From Fusicatenibacter_A intestinipullorum (GTDB lineage Bacteria > Bacillota > Negativicutes > Acidaminococcales > Acidaminococcaceae): 64,000 nt of DNA. The first letter of the stretch is position 1. Every line of letters begins with the position of its first letter. Below the pieces are notes generated by a model. The model saw only the letters and a program-made list of their open reading frames with translations, did no database searches and was not told where the DNA came from. A program made the position numbers and the translations under genes. Shown in pieces: positions 36,537 through 45,710 of the stretch. The stretch covers positions 140,242 to 204,241 of the forward strand of contig DWZP01000004.1 of NCBI GenBank assembly GCA_019117495.1, in the 5' to 3' direction.

Positions 36537-36728
36537 ATGAATATGCAGGAAATGATAGCACGCATTAACTTTCTGGCAGCAAAAAAACGTACCGAAGGGC
36601 TTACGGAAAGCGAACTTCTTGAACAAAAAGAACTTCATGAAGCATATCTTGGCAATATCCGCGCGCAGGTAAAACAAAAGCTCGACAGCCTGCTTGCCGC
36701 CGGCCAGGAAAACACGGTGCAGCACTGA
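36537..36728 (+). CDS. DUF896 (UPF0291/YnzC-like) small protein
   Basis: A 63-aa three-helix protein of the DUF896 family. The pattern I-A-R-I-N-F-L-A-A-K-K-R-T-E-G-L-T-E-x-E-x-x-E-Q, then L-H-E-A-Y-L-G-N-I-R-A-Q-V-K, is diagnostic. In Bacillus YneA/YnzC context is SOS-related, but the molecular role is unknown. AGGAGG lies 9 nt before the ATG. Its stop overlaps the next start (TGATG), so it is the first gene of a two-gene operon with the pseudouridine synthase. Confidence 0.9.
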   Translation: MNMQEMIARINFLAAKKRTEGLTESELLEQKELHEAYLGNIRAQVKQKLDSLLAAGQENTVQH

Positions 36729-37375
36729 TGTTTACTTTAGGCCCCGGAACCGTTTATTATGAAGACGATTTCATGCTTGTTATTAATAAACCGGCAGGCA
36801 TGCTTGTGCACCCCACCGTTAAAGAGGACGGCAGCACTTTATATAATTTTGTAAAGCGGTATTACGAAGCCCATAATATTGAAAGCGGCCTGCACCCAGT
36901 TTCAAGGCTCGACCGCAATACTTCCGGGCTTGTTGTTTTTGCCAAGCAGCCGCGCATACAGTTTTTGCTTTCGCAGCAGCAAATGGTAAAAAAATATCTT
37001 GGCATTACGGCAAACCTTCCGCCTGCCGCAGAAGGCATTATTGAAGCGCCCATTGCCCGCAAGGAAGGCAGCATAATTGAGCGCTGCATCAGCGAAAGCG
37101 GCAAATATGCCCGCACCGATTACCGCGTGCTTTTTACAAATAAAAACATGGCAATTGCGGAACTTACGCTGCACACGGGGCGCACCCACCAGATACGCGT
37201 ACACCTTGCGCATATAGGCTGCCCGCTTTATAACGACAACCTTTACGGAACGCCCGGGCCGCAGAGCCGCCACGCGCTGCACGCCAGTTATTTAAAATTT
37301 ACCCACCCCGTTACCGGCAGTGTTTTGGAAATTTCCTGCGGGCTTCCGGAAGATTTGCGTAAAATTATATACTAA
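36728..37375 (+). CDS. RluA-family pseudouridine synthase
   Basis: A 215-aa RluA/RluD-type synthase. The catalytic Asp lies in SRLDRNTSGL (residues about 57-66), preceded by V-I-N-K-P-A-G-M-L-V-H-P and followed by the H-T-G-R-T-H-Q-I-R-V-H-L motif near residue 155. No S4 domain is present and the protein is short, so it is the minimal catalytic domain. It isomerises uridine in rRNA or tRNA; the target site cannot be read. The ATG overlaps the upstream stop. Confidence 0.9.
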   Translation: MFTLGPGTVYYEDDFMLVINKPAGMLVHPTVKEDGSTLYNFVKRYYEAHNIESGLHPVSRLDRNTSGLVVFAKQPRIQFLLSQQQMVKKYLGITANLPPAAEGIIEAPIARKEGSIIERCISESGKYARTDYRVLFTNKNMAIAELTLHTGRTHQIRVHLAHIGCPLYNDNLYGTPGPQSRHALHASYLKFTHPVTGSVLEISCGLPEDLRKIIY

Positions 37376-37388
37376 TTATCAATATAGT

Positions 37389-37398
37389 ATGCTATAAT
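37389..37398 (+). promoter_or_regulatory. Extended -10 promoter of fba
   Basis: TGCTATAAT, an extended -10, lies at 37390-37398, about 36 nt before the fba ATG; the -35 region is poor. Confidence 0.55.
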
Positions 37399-37433
37399 TA
37401 ACTTATAAAATTCTTGAAAAGGAGTTGTAGCAA

Positions 37434-38363
37434 ATGCCATTAGTAACATCTACAGAAATGTTTAAAAAAGCCTATGAAGGACATTACGCTGTTGGCGCGT
37501 TCAATGTCAATAATATGGAAATTATACAGGGAATTGTTTCTGCCGCCAAGGAGGAAAATTCCCCTTTAATTTTGCAGGTTTCCGCAGGCGCACGCAAATA
37601 CGCCAGCCACATTTATTTAATGAAACTGGTAGAAGCAGCCGTTGAAGACACCGGCCTGCCCATCTGCCTGCACCTTGACCACGGCGAAGATTTTGAAATC
37701 TGCAAAGCCTGCGTTGACGGCGGCTTTACCTCCGTTATGATTGACGGCAGCAAGCATCCGTTTGAAGAAAACATTGAGCTTACCAAACGTGTTGTTGACT
37801 ACGCCCACAACAAAGGCGTTGTTGTTGAAGCTGAGCTCGGCCGCCTTGCCGGTGTTGAAGACGCAGTTAAAGTAAACACCAAGGACGCTACCTATACCGA
37901 CCCTGACCAGGCAGTTGAATTTGTAGAACGTACCGGCGTTGACTCTCTGGCTATCGCTATCGGCACCAGCCACGGCGCTTACAAATTTAAAGGCAAACCG
38001 GAACTTGACTTTGCCCGCCTTGAAAAAATTACCAACATGCTGCCGGGCTTCCCACTTGTACTGCACGGCGCATCCACCGTTATTCCGCAGTTTGTTGAAG
38101 AATGCAACAAATACGGCGGCAAACTGGACGGCGCACAGGGCGTTCCGGAAGATATGCTTTTAAAAGCTGGTAAATTCGGCGTTTGCAAAATTAACATTGA
38201 TACCGACCTGCGCCTTGCAATGACTGCTTCCATCCGCAAATATATGCACGAACATCCTGCTGATTTTGACCCACGCCAATACTTAAAACCTGCACGCGAA
38301 GCCATTAAACAAATGGTAGTTCACAAAATGCGCGATGTACTGAACAGCAGCGGTAGACTGTAA
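37434..38363 (+). CDS. fba: Class II fructose-1,6-bisphosphate aldolase
   Basis: Zinc-dependent aldolase of glycolysis/gluconeogenesis. 309 aa. Visible motifs: Y-A-V-G-A-F-N-V-N-N near the N-terminus, the HLDHGE zinc/catalytic motif (about residues 80-85), E-A-E-L-G-R-L-A-G-V-E-D near 135, and L-V-L-H-G-A-S near 205. The length and the G-T-S-H-G-A-Y-K segment fit the FbaA/tagatose-type (class IIB) branch, so a ketose-bisphosphate substrate other than FBP is possible. AAGGAG precedes the ATG. It stands alone, with a terminator after it. Confidence 0.94.
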   Translation: MPLVTSTEMFKKAYEGHYAVGAFNVNNMEIIQGIVSAAKEENSPLILQVSAGARKYASHIYLMKLVEAAVEDTGLPICLHLDHGEDFEICKACVDGGFTSVMIDGSKHPFEENIELTKRVVDYAHNKGVVVEAELGRLAGVEDAVKVNTKDATYTDPDQAVEFVERTGVDSLAIAIGTSHGAYKFKGKPELDFARLEKITNMLPGFPLVLHGASTVIPQFVEECNKYGGKLDGAQGVPEDMLLKAGKFGVCKINIDTDLRLAMTASIRKYMHEHPADFDPRQYLKPAREAIKQMVVHKMRDVLNSSGRL

Positions 38364-38393
38364 AAAACATAAATTTAAACTTGAATTAAACTT

Positions 38394-38436
38394 AAAAGCA
38401 CTTGTATATTAGGTTTACCCTAATGCAAGTGCTTTT
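38394..38436 (+). terminator. Terminator after fba
   Basis: AAAAGCACTTG and CAAGTGCTTTT enclose an inner ATTAGG/CCTAAT stem. It is a strong bidirectional-looking hairpin. The next 219 bp up to 38655 hold only AT-rich sequence and the next gene's AAGGAG site. Confidence 0.85.
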
Positions 38437-38655
38437 GTTCTGCCTGTTTACTTAACATTGTGCGGCAATGGAAAATTTTTAAATATCAAATCACAATGCC
38501 AAAACTGATTTTTCGCTCCGTTTTCCGCACAATTATTTCAAACGTTTTAATCATAACACATAAAAATGCGGACACATAATAGTAAAATAAGTTTTAATCT
38601 GTATTTCACCTTTTAGCGTTACTATAAATATATCTGACAAGGAGTATGATTTAAG

Positions 38656-39972
38656 ATGATTTACCGTCTCAGAAGATGGAGCTCCGCCCTGCTGCTGGGA
38701 ATGCTTTTAAGCCTGCTAAGTATTTTGCAATGCTTCGCGGCAGACACCGTCAGCCAGGTTAACTTGCATATCGAGCAAACGCCGGATGCTCTCTACCTCA
38801 CCTATTCCGCGTCGGACGCAGCACAGGGAGCGTTTTCCTTAACAGGGCCAAAAGGGACTGCTGATTATGCCGCCAATCACGTCTGGTCGGATTCGGCAGG
38901 CAAATACCTTTATTCTGCCAAAGTGGATGGGCTTGCACCAGATACTAACTATACCTATAACATTGCAGGCTCTTATTCCGGCACGTTTAAAACACCGGCA
39001 GAAACAGGTGCTTTTACCTTCGCCTTTTTAACCGATACACAGATTGGCTTTGAATCTGACGCCAAAGCTACAGGAGCCATGTTCTCTCTGCTGAACAACC
39101 GTAATGATTTGGCTTTTGCCTACATTGCCGGTGATATGACAGACTCCTCCCGTAATGAACGGCAATGGGAAATGCTTTTTGAAAACGGCGGTGTAAATTC
39201 CGGTGCCGGGCAAACCTTTTTCGGCAGCCACCTTATTGCTGCCGCTCAGGGCAACCACGACAACAGCAGTTTCAGCGGCCACATTACTGCTCCCTGCGCC
39301 AACAGCGGCGTAGGCCCTGTTGTTTATGCTTTTGATTACAGCAACGTAAAATTTGTAGTTCTTAACATGAGCACCCCGGACACCTGGGCAGCACAGGCAG
39401 ATTTTCTGCGCCAGCAGGCAGCCGATGCCAAAAATAACGGCAAGTGGCTTGTTGCCTGCTTTCACCAGTCGCTCTATTCCGGTGCTGCACATATCGTAGA
39501 TTCCGGCATTATATCCGCACGTAAATTCTGGTCCCCACTTTTTGCAGAACTTGGCGTGGATTTGGTTTTGCAGGGGCACGACCATGTATATGCCAGAGGC
39601 TTTGTAACAAGCACAGGCAGCAACGCAAACCTGACTGCGGAAAATAATACCTATCACGTTGTTTCCAGTGTTCCTCTCTACATTACCGGCGGGCATTCCG
39701 GCGCGGTTAAATGGTATGCGGCACGCAATTACCAGATTTCTGCCGGCGACCCGCTGACACCAAATTACAGCTTTCTGGATGTAAATTCCGCAGCGCCTGC
39801 CCAAAATCCGTGGGGCACGGATACCAGCAAAACACATGACCAAACATATATTTTAATTAATGTTGACGGTGATACCATGACTATCTCCACCTATATGTTC
39901 CGTTATGACGGAATCTCCGATAAAATGGCAACTCCTCCCTATCTGTACGACAGTTTAACCATAAGCAGATAA
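38656..39972 (+). CDS. Exported purple-acid-phosphatase-like metallophosphoesterase
   Basis: A 438-aa protein with a signal peptide (residues 1 to about 29, ending CFAAD). An N-terminal fibronectin-like domain (about 30-115) of the purple acid phosphatase type is followed by a calcineurin-like phosphoesterase domain. Metal-binding motifs in order: FLTDTQIG, YIAGDMTDSS, QGNHDN, ACFHQS and LQGHDHVYAR (GHxH). Expected location is the cell surface or periplasm, where it would release phosphate from organic esters. Neighbours give no clue; it has a hairpin-like end downstream. Substrate is not predictable. Confidence 0.9.
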   Translation: MIYRLRRWSSALLLGMLLSLLSILQCFAADTVSQVNLHIEQTPDALYLTYSASDAAQGAFSLTGPKGTADYAANHVWSDSAGKYLYSAKVDGLAPDTNYTYNIAGSYSGTFKTPAETGAFTFAFLTDTQIGFESDAKATGAMFSLLNNRNDLAFAYIAGDMTDSSRNERQWEMLFENGGVNSGAGQTFFGSHLIAAAQGNHDNSSFSGHITAPCANSGVGPVVYAFDYSNVKFVVLNMSTPDTWAAQADFLRQQAADAKNNGKWLVACFHQSLYSGAAHIVDSGIISARKFWSPLFAELGVDLVLQGHDHVYARGFVTSTGSNANLTAENNTYHVVSSVPLYITGGHSGAVKWYAARNYQISAGDPLTPNYSFLDVNSAAPAQNPWGTDTSKTHDQTYILINVDGDTMTISTYMFRYDGISDKMATPPYLYDSLTISR

Positions 39973-40011
39973 GCAACTATTTTGTAAATTTTAACAGCTA
40001 AATGCAAATAG

Positions 40012-40056
40012 CCGCTTGTATTCAGAGCAATATCTGATGCAGGCGCTTTTTTATAT
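40012..40056 (+). terminator. Probable terminator after the metallophosphoesterase
   Basis: An imperfect hairpin (GCCGCTTGTATTCAGA with TCTGATGCAGGCGC) is followed by six T. Confidence 0.55.
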
Positions 40057-40088
40057 AAAAAATAAGGCTCCGCAAACCACGGAACCTT
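40057..40088 (-). terminator. Terminator of the trp operon
   Basis: On the minus strand, AAGGTTCCG pairs with CGGAGCCTT around a 7-nt loop and is followed by ATTTTTT. It lies 12 bp after trpA. Confidence 0.8.
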
Positions 40089-40099
40089 TGTGAATTTAT

Positions 40100-40882
40100 T
40101 TATTGAACTTTATGTACTGTTTCCGCCATTTCTTTTACGTAATCGCTAACGGGCTGCACGCAGTCCGTACCGTATTTGCCAACTATTTTTACAACTGCGC
40201 TGCCAACAATGGCGCCGTTGCTTACTGCCGCCATTTCTTCGGCCTGTTTAGGCGTTGCTATGCCAAAACCAACTGCTGCCGGCACATCCGTTGCCTGGCG
40301 TATTTTTTCCGTCATGGCGGCAATGTCGGTTGTAATATCGCTGCGCACGCCTGTAACGCCAAGCGAAGAAACAATATACACGTACCCTTCCGCATCTTTG
40401 GCAATCATTTTAATGCGCTCGTCGGAGGTCGGCGCTACCAGCGGAATTAAATCCACGCCGTACTTACGGCAAAGCTCTGCCAGCGGCGCTTTTTCTTCAT
40501 AAGGTACGTCCGGCACAATAATTCCGTCCAGCCCAACGCTTTGGCAGTTTGCCAGAAATTTTTCCGTGCCATAGGTAAAAATGGGGTTGATATAAGTTAA
40601 AAACACCAGCGGCACATCAGTTTTTGTGCGTACGTTTTTTAACATGGCAAAAATTTTATCGGTTGTGGTGCCTGCGCTTAAAGCGCGTATGTTGGCTGCC
40701 TGAATTACTTCGCCCTCCGCCACCGGGTCGGAAAAAGGTATGCCCAGTTCAACAATATCCGCACCGGCGTTTGCCATGGCAACGATAAGCTGCTCTGTAA
40801 CATCAAGGTTCGGGTCGCCTGCCGTTATAAAAGGTATGAAACATTTACGCTGTTTTTTGAAAGCTGCTGCTATTTTACTCAT
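40100..40882 (-). CDS. trpA: Tryptophan synthase alpha subunit
   Basis: Cleaves indole-3-glycerol phosphate to indole and glyceraldehyde 3-phosphate. About 260 aa from the ATG at 40882, which overlaps the trpB stop by 8 nt; a longer ORF start at 40909 lies deep inside trpB. Catalytic Glu and Asp are in D-I-V-E-L-G-I-P-F-S-D-P (about residues 47-58), with P-D-V-P near 130 and the C-terminal F-G-I loop (V-G-F-G-I-A-T-P). Last gene of the operon. Confidence 0.96.
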   Translation of the reverse strand: MSKIAAAFKKQRKCFIPFITAGDPNLDVTEQLIVAMANAGADIVELGIPFSDPVAEGEVIQAANIRALSAGTTTDKIFAMLKNVRTKTDVPLVFLTYINPIFTYGTEKFLANCQSVGLDGIIVPDVPYEEKAPLAELCRKYGVDLIPLVAPTSDERIKMIAKDAEGYVYIVSSLGVTGVRSDITTDIAAMTEKIRQATDVPAAVGFGIATPKQAEEMAAVSNGAIVGSAVVKIVGKYGTDCVQPVSDYVKEMAETVHKVQ

Positions 40883-42062
40883 GCAAATCCACCCCCATGT
40901 ATCTTGCAATGGCTGCTACGTCTTTATCGCCGCGGCCGGAAACATTTACTACGATAATTTTATCTTTCGGCAAAGTAGGCGCCAGCTTTTGCGCATAGGC
41001 AATAGCGTGAGCGCTTTCGATAGCCGGAATAATGCCTTCCGTTCTGGAAAGATAGCTGAACGCCGCTACAGCTTCATCGTCAGTTGCCGATACATACTGC
41101 GCACGCCCGCTATCATAAAGAGCCGCGTGTTCAGGCCCTATGCCGGGGTAATCAAGCCCTGCCGAAATGCTGTATACCGGTGCAATCTGGCCGTATTCAT
41201 CCTGCAAAAAGTAAGATTTCATACCGTGGAAAATACCGAGGCTGCCGCGGGCAATGGTTGCCGCCGTCTGCGCCGTATTAACGCCGCGCCCTGCTGCTTC
41301 CACGCCGATAAGCTGTACTTCCTTGTCGGGAATGAAATCATAAAACAGGCCCATGGCGTTAGAACCGCCGCCCACACACGCCATTACAACATCCGGCAGG
41401 CGTCCTTCTTTTTCAAGCATCTGTGCTTTAACTTCCTTGCCGATAACGCTTTGAAAATCACGTACCATTTCCGGATACGGGTGCGGCCCCATAACGGAAC
41501 CAAGCACATAATAGGTATCGTTTACATTGGCAGTCCACTGGCGCAGCGCTTCGTTAACGGCATCTTTAAGGGTTTTGGTGCCGCTTTCCACCGCTACTAC
41601 CTTTGCCCCCAAAAGCTCCATGCGGAATACGTTCAAGGCCTGGCGTTCGGTATCTTCGCGCCCCATATAAACCGTACATTCCATATCCATCAGCGCAGCC
41701 GCTGTTGCCGTTGCCACGCCGTGCTGGCCTGCGCCGGTTTCAGCAAGCACACGCTTTTTGCCCATTTTCTTGGCCAGCAGCACCTGCCCCAGCACGTTGT
41801 TTATTTTGTGCGAGCCGGTATGGTTCAGGTCTTCGCGCTTTAAATAAATTTTAGCGCCGCCAAGGTCTTTGGTCATCTTTTCTGCATAATACAAAAGTGA
41901 AGGGCGGTTGGCATATTCATGAAAAAGTTCCTGCAGTTCTTTGTTAAACTGCGGGTCGTTTTTATAATATTCGTAAGCCTTTTCAAGCTCTATAACTGCG
42001 TGCATCAATGTTTCCGGTATATACTGCCCGCCATGTATTCCGTATCTTCCTTTAGTCATCAT
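40875..42062 (-). CDS. trpB: Tryptophan synthase beta subunit
   Basis: PLP-dependent condensation of indole with serine. The PLP Lys is in HTGSHKINN (about residue 88), with A-E-T-G-A-G-Q-H-G-V-A-T and the phosphate-binding G-G-G-S-N-A-M-G (about 233-240). About 395 aa. ATG codons at 42068, 42062 and 42059 are in frame; an AAAGG site best fits 42062 or 42059. The first, at 42068, overlaps the trpF stop. Confidence 0.97.
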   Translation of the reverse strand: MMTKGRYGIHGGQYIPETLMHAVIELEKAYEYYKNDPQFNKELQELFHEYANRPSLLYYAEKMTKDLGGAKIYLKREDLNHTGSHKINNVLGQVLLAKKMGKKRVLAETGAGQHGVATATAAALMDMECTVYMGREDTERQALNVFRMELLGAKVVAVESGTKTLKDAVNEALRQWTANVNDTYYVLGSVMGPHPYPEMVRDFQSVIGKEVKAQMLEKEGRLPDVVMACVGGGSNAMGLFYDFIPDKEVQLIGVEAAGRGVNTAQTAATIARGSLGIFHGMKSYFLQDEYGQIAPVYSISAGLDYPGIGPEHAALYDSGRAQYVSATDDEAVAAFSYLSRTEGIIPAIESAHAIAYAQKLAPTLPKDKIIVVNVSGRGDKDVAAIARYMGVDLHE

Positions 42063-42064
42063 GT

Positions 42065-42682
42065 TCATCCTTTCACATGTTTTATAAAATTCTTAATTTT
42101 AACTTCATCCTTACTGCTGCCGGTTTCCACTCCGCCGCTTACATCAACGGCGTATGGTTTTAAGCCTTTTAATGCACTGCGCACATTTCCGGCATTAAGC
42201 CCGCCGGCTAAAAAGTAAGGTTTATTTATTTTAACGCCCTTTAAAAGCTGCGTATCAAACTGCCTGCCCGTTCCGCCGTATGAGGCTGTGCTGTAAGCAT
42301 CAAACAAAAAATAATCGCAGTTGTAAAACGCGGCTTTTTTTATGTCTGCTTCTTCCCTTACGCGCACGGCTTTAATAATCGGCAGCGTGCATATTTTACG
42401 CAGTTCCGCAATATAGGCGTTGGTTTCATCTCCGTGCAGCTGCACCATGTTTATTATGCCAAGTTCCGCAGCTGCGGCAATTTCCTCCGGCGGGGCATTT
42501 ACAAAAACCCCGATGCTCTTTATTTTTTTATTCAGCTTTGCTTTCAGGCTGCGCGCCGTTATTAAACTTACATACCGTTTACTCAACGGATAAAACACAA
42601 AACCGGTAAAATCAGGCTTTTGCCTGTTTACAATCTCCACGTCCTGCAAAGTTTTTATGCCGCAGATTTTTACCTTGACCAT
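42065..42682 (-). CDS. trpF: Phosphoribosylanthranilate isomerase
   Basis: Amadori isomerisation in tryptophan synthesis. 205 aa. The N-terminal K-I-C-G-I-K catalytic Cys motif, G-V-F-V-N-A-P, V-Q-L-H-G-D-E, and the acid in A-V-D-V-S-G-G-V-E near the end are all present. It starts with a one-base overlap to trpC (TAATG) and is separate from it, not fused. Confidence 0.96.
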   Translation of the reverse strand: MVKVKICGIKTLQDVEIVNRQKPDFTGFVFYPLSKRYVSLITARSLKAKLNKKIKSIGVFVNAPPEEIAAAAELGIINMVQLHGDETNAYIAELRKICTLPIIKAVRVREEADIKKAAFYNCDYFLFDAYSTASYGGTGRQFDTQLLKGVKINKPYFLAGGLNAGNVRSALKGLKPYAVDVSGGVETGSSKDEVKIKNFIKHVKG

Positions 42683-43461
42683 TACTCAACACCTGCCAGT
42701 TGTTTCAGCGCACCTGCTGCATCACCGCTGCGCATCAGCGTTTCACCTATTAATACGGCATCTGCACCGGCGTTTTGCAGTTTTACAATATCAGCACGTG
42801 TTTTTATGCCGCTTTCCGCCACAAAAGTTATGCCCGGCGGCACCAGCTTTTTTAAGCGCAGGCTGTTGTTAAAATCAACCGTAAAATCCTTTAAATTGCG
42901 GTTATTAACGCCTATAATTTCCGCACCGGCTTTCAGTACCGTTTCCAGCTCCGCTTCGTCATGCACTTCCGTTAAAACATCAAGCCCAATACTTTTTGCC
43001 GCAGCAAGATATTCCTGCAAAACGCTTTCTTCCAAAAGTGCCGTTATTAAAAGTATGGCGTCAGCGCCGATAAGTTTCGCTTCGTAAATCTGCGCTTCGT
43101 GTACGGTAAAATCCTTACGCAGAACAGGAAGCGAAATGCTTTGGCTGATTGCTTTTAAATATTCGTTGCTGCCTAAAAAATACTGCGGTTCCGTAAGGCA
43201 CGACACGGCTGCCGCACCGGCTTTTTCATAAGCCATGGCCTGCAAAACCGGGTTAAAATCCTTTGCGATAAGCCCTTTGGAAGGCGAGGCTTTTTTTACT
43301 TCGCAGATAAAAGAAAGCCCCTGTTTTTTTAACGCCTGCCCAAACCCGCGGTTTCCTTTCGGCAGCGCTTCCGCCTCACGGCGCAAAGCATTTAAACCAT
43401 ATTTTTTTATCAGTTCCCCGGCACGTTCTTTAGATGCCGCCGCTAAAGTATCAAGTATCAT
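42682..43461 (-). CDS. trpC: Indole-3-glycerol phosphate synthase
   Basis: Ring closure of CdRP to indole-3-glycerol phosphate. 259 aa TIM barrel. The catalytic region E-V-K-K-A-S-P-S-K-G (about residues 54-63), V-L-R-K-D-F near 112, I-G-V-N-N-R-N-L near 180 and A-E-S-G-I near 215 match the family. It follows trpD by 7 bp. Confidence 0.96.
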   Translation of the reverse strand: MILDTLAAASKERAGELIKKYGLNALRREAEALPKGNRGFGQALKKQGLSFICEVKKASPSKGLIAKDFNPVLQAMAYEKAGAAAVSCLTEPQYFLGSNEYLKAISQSISLPVLRKDFTVHEAQIYEAKLIGADAILLITALLEESVLQEYLAAAKSIGLDVLTEVHDEAELETVLKAGAEIIGVNNRNLKDFTVDFNNSLRLKKLVPPGITFVAESGIKTRADIVKLQNAGADAVLIGETLMRSGDAAGALKQLAGVE

Positions 43462-43468
43462 AAAAGCC

Positions 43469-44476
43469 TCACATATTGCTTAATTTTACAAGCTGCTGCA
43501 ATTTTTCATAAGCCCTGCCGCTGTCGATGGTTTCTTCCGCCAGAGCCGCACATTCCTTAATGCTGCCTTTGCCGCCAAGGTATAAACTTACAGCGCTGTT
43601 TAAAACAACTGCGTCGCGTTTGCTGCCGCAATCCGTGCCGTTTAAAATATTCGTGGTTATCTGCGCGTTTTCCTGTGCATCACCGCCTACAAGGTCGGCT
43701 TTGGAGCAGCGTTTAAAACCTAAATCAGCAGGGTCGAAAATATATTCCGTAACTTTGCCGTTATTAATTTCAGCCATTGTGTTAGTTGAAGAAACCGTCA
43801 CTTCGTCAAGCCCGTCGTTGCCGTAAACCACTATGCCGCGTTTAACGCCGAGGTTTGAAAGCACGCGCGCCAGCGGCAGCACCAGTTCCTTCTGGTAAAC
43901 GCCCAAAAGCTGCAAGCTTGCAAAAGCCGGGTTTGCCAAAGGCCCGATGATATTAAAAATTGTTCTGATGCCGATTTCCTTGCGCACCGGGCCTGCATAA
44001 CGCATTGAAGCGTGGCAGGACTGCGCGAACAAAAAGCAAAGGTTAATTTTTTGCAGCAGTTCTTCATTTTTCTCTGCCGGCAAATCTATTTTTACACCCA
44101 AAGCCTCCAGTACATCGGCGGCGCCGCTTTTACTTGATACGCTGCGGTTGCCGTGTTTTGCCACCGGCTGACCGGCCGCGCTTATTACAAAGGCACTGGT
44201 GGTGGATATATTAAAAGTATTTGCACAATCGCCGCCTGTGCCTACTATATCAAGAACATCGCCCTGAGTATGGATGCGGCTGCATTTTTCGCGCAGCACC
44301 TGCGCGCAGGCGGTAATTTCATCTATTGTTTCACCCTTCATGCGCATGGCGGTAATAAATGCCGCAATCTGGGCGTTGGTAGCGCCGTTGCTCATAATCT
44401 GTCCAAAGGCTTCGCGTGTTTCTATTCCTGCAAGGTTCTGCCCTGCTGCAAGTTTGGCAATTGCTGTGTTAATCAT
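43469..44476 (-). CDS. trpD: Anthranilate phosphoribosyltransferase
   Basis: Joins anthranilate to PRPP. 335 aa. The G-T-G-G-D substrate loop (IVGTGGDCANTFNIST, around residues 80-95), K-H-G-N-R-S-V-S-S and the magnesium-site D-E-V-T near 225 are typical. It is not fused to a trpG glutaminase domain. It is the first gene of this operon; GGGGGGA precedes the ATG and the T-box leader lies directly upstream. trpE and trpG are absent here. Confidence 0.95.
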   Translation of the reverse strand: MINTAIAKLAAGQNLAGIETREAFGQIMSNGATNAQIAAFITAMRMKGETIDEITACAQVLREKCSRIHTQGDVLDIVGTGGDCANTFNISTTSAFVISAAGQPVAKHGNRSVSSKSGAADVLEALGVKIDLPAEKNEELLQKINLCFLFAQSCHASMRYAGPVRKEIGIRTIFNIIGPLANPAFASLQLLGVYQKELVLPLARVLSNLGVKRGIVVYGNDGLDEVTVSSTNTMAEINNGKVTEYIFDPADLGFKRCSKADLVGGDAQENAQITTNILNGTDCGSKRDAVVLNSAVSLYLGGKGSIKECAALAEETIDSGRAYEKLQQLVKLSNM

Positions 44477-44526
44477 TTTTAAATCCCCCCTGAAGTTTTT
44501 TTGTTGGAAATGGCTGCCGCGCTAAA

Positions 44527-44810
44527 TAAAAAAGCCTGTCCCTGTAAATATACAAGGACAGGCAATAATGCTATAAACCTGCGGTACCACCTTGATTCGC
44601 AGAAAATTCCGCGCACTTTAGCAGAGTGCCAACACACCCCTCGCCCGTAACGCTGGCGCTGCGTTGCAGAATACTCACAGGAAAACCTGCTTTGACTGCA
44701 CCCTCAACGGTCCATTTATCAGACTGCATTTCTATCCGTTCCCAGCAACCGGACTCTCTGTGAGCGCATTTTCTGACTTGATCTCCGTCTCGTAGGTTTA
44801 GTGGTAATTA
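44527..44810 (-). promoter_or_regulatory. T-box riboswitch, tryptophan, upstream of trpD
   Basis: The leader contains AAGGTGGTACCGCAGG (T-box core) and a terminator hairpin GCCTGTCC/GGACAGGC (44563-44534) followed by TTTTTT. Stem I has an AGAGAG bulge and a GGTTGCTG loop. The specifier I read is TGG (44714-44712), followed by the conserved A, matching tryptophan. Uncharged tRNA-Trp would turn on trpDCFBA. Of all leaders in the window this is the most complete. Confidence 0.93.
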
Positions 44811-44823
44811 TTAACTTGTGTAT

Positions 44824-44852
44824 AGTTTACGCACAATACTGTAATTAGTCAA
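44824..44852 (-). promoter_or_regulatory. Promoter of the trp T-box transcript
   Basis: TTGACT (44852-44847), then 17 nt, then TAAACT (44829-44824). Confidence 0.6.
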
Positions 44853-44933
44853 CAAATTTTTATCAAAAGCCTTAAAATTTTTAATTTTGCTGTAAATGTG
44901 TAAAGCAGTTTACAAATTTTATGCACATAAACG

Positions 44934-45689
44934 TTAATCGTCTTTGCGCAGAACTATTTTGCTAACACGGTCATTGGCATCAATGTAAAAATCAAGCCCG
45001 GCATCTTCATAATCACCGTCATTCGGAAAATCATATCCAAGCATCATGGTTTGTTTTAAACTTTCATCATTTTTATCAGGCGTAAAATAAACCACTCTGT
45101 TAGGCATGCCATACTGGCCTACAACACGTGCGGCTTCATCGCCGTTGCTTACGCCGCGCATGGTTGCAAACAAAGGTGATTTGCCTTCCATAGCTGTAAT
45201 GATATGTTTTTTGCGGTTAACGCTGATTTTTACATCTGCGTACTCATAAACATAATCACCGTGTTCTTTGCCTTCTTTAAGCAGTTTGCCGAGAGCTGCG
45301 TTTTCCGGCACAAAAACATCGTCAAGTTTCCATTCGCCAAAATTAATATCCTCATCATTAAGCAAGGGTTCAGCTTCCGCAGGCGTTAAATATTCGGTTG
45401 CAATATAACCCTTATGCCCGTTCCATACGGCTTCAGCCCAGGGCTGCTCGTCTTTTGTAATGCGCAAAAGCGAATGGCGCGGCAGGCAGCTGATTATGTT
45501 ATTGCTTACGGCAGGATTGGAACGGAAATTAACGTCATCTTCTGCCAAAATCATAAATTCGCCGCTTTTGTAGCCGCTTACGCGTTCGGTTGAATAAAAT
45601 TTTGTCAAATCTTCTGCCGATGCAGAATTTGCAAATACGGCGAAGCTGATTGCCGCCGTAGCCGTCAAAGCAAAAACTCCCTTAAACAT
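44934..45689 (-). CDS. Exported SH3b-domain protein
   Basis: A 251-aa protein with a signal peptide (about residues 1-25, ending NSASAED). A bacterial SH3 domain (about 45-105) has V-N-F-R-S-N-P-A-V-S, L-P-R-H-S-L-L-R-I and W-A-E-A-V-W-N-G-H-K-G-Y-I. The remaining 140 residues are not recognised. Such domains bind peptidoglycan or cell-wall peptides. It is the last gene after ctp and the M23 activator, 21 bp from ctp, suggesting a periplasmic or envelope helper of wall turnover. Confidence 0.75.
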   Translation of the reverse strand: MFKGVFALTATAAISFAVFANSASAEDLTKFYSTERVSGYKSGEFMILAEDDVNFRSNPAVSNNIISCLPRHSLLRITKDEQPWAEAVWNGHKGYIATEYLTPAEAEPLLNDEDINFGEWKLDDVFVPENAALGKLLKEGKEHGDYVYEYADVKISVNRKKHIITAMEGKSPLFATMRGVSNGDEAARVVGQYGMPNRVVYFTPDKNDESLKQTMMLGYDFPNDGDYEDAGLDFYIDANDRVSKIVLRKDD

Positions 45690-45710
45690 TACTGCTTTGC
45701 TGCTCCTTTC

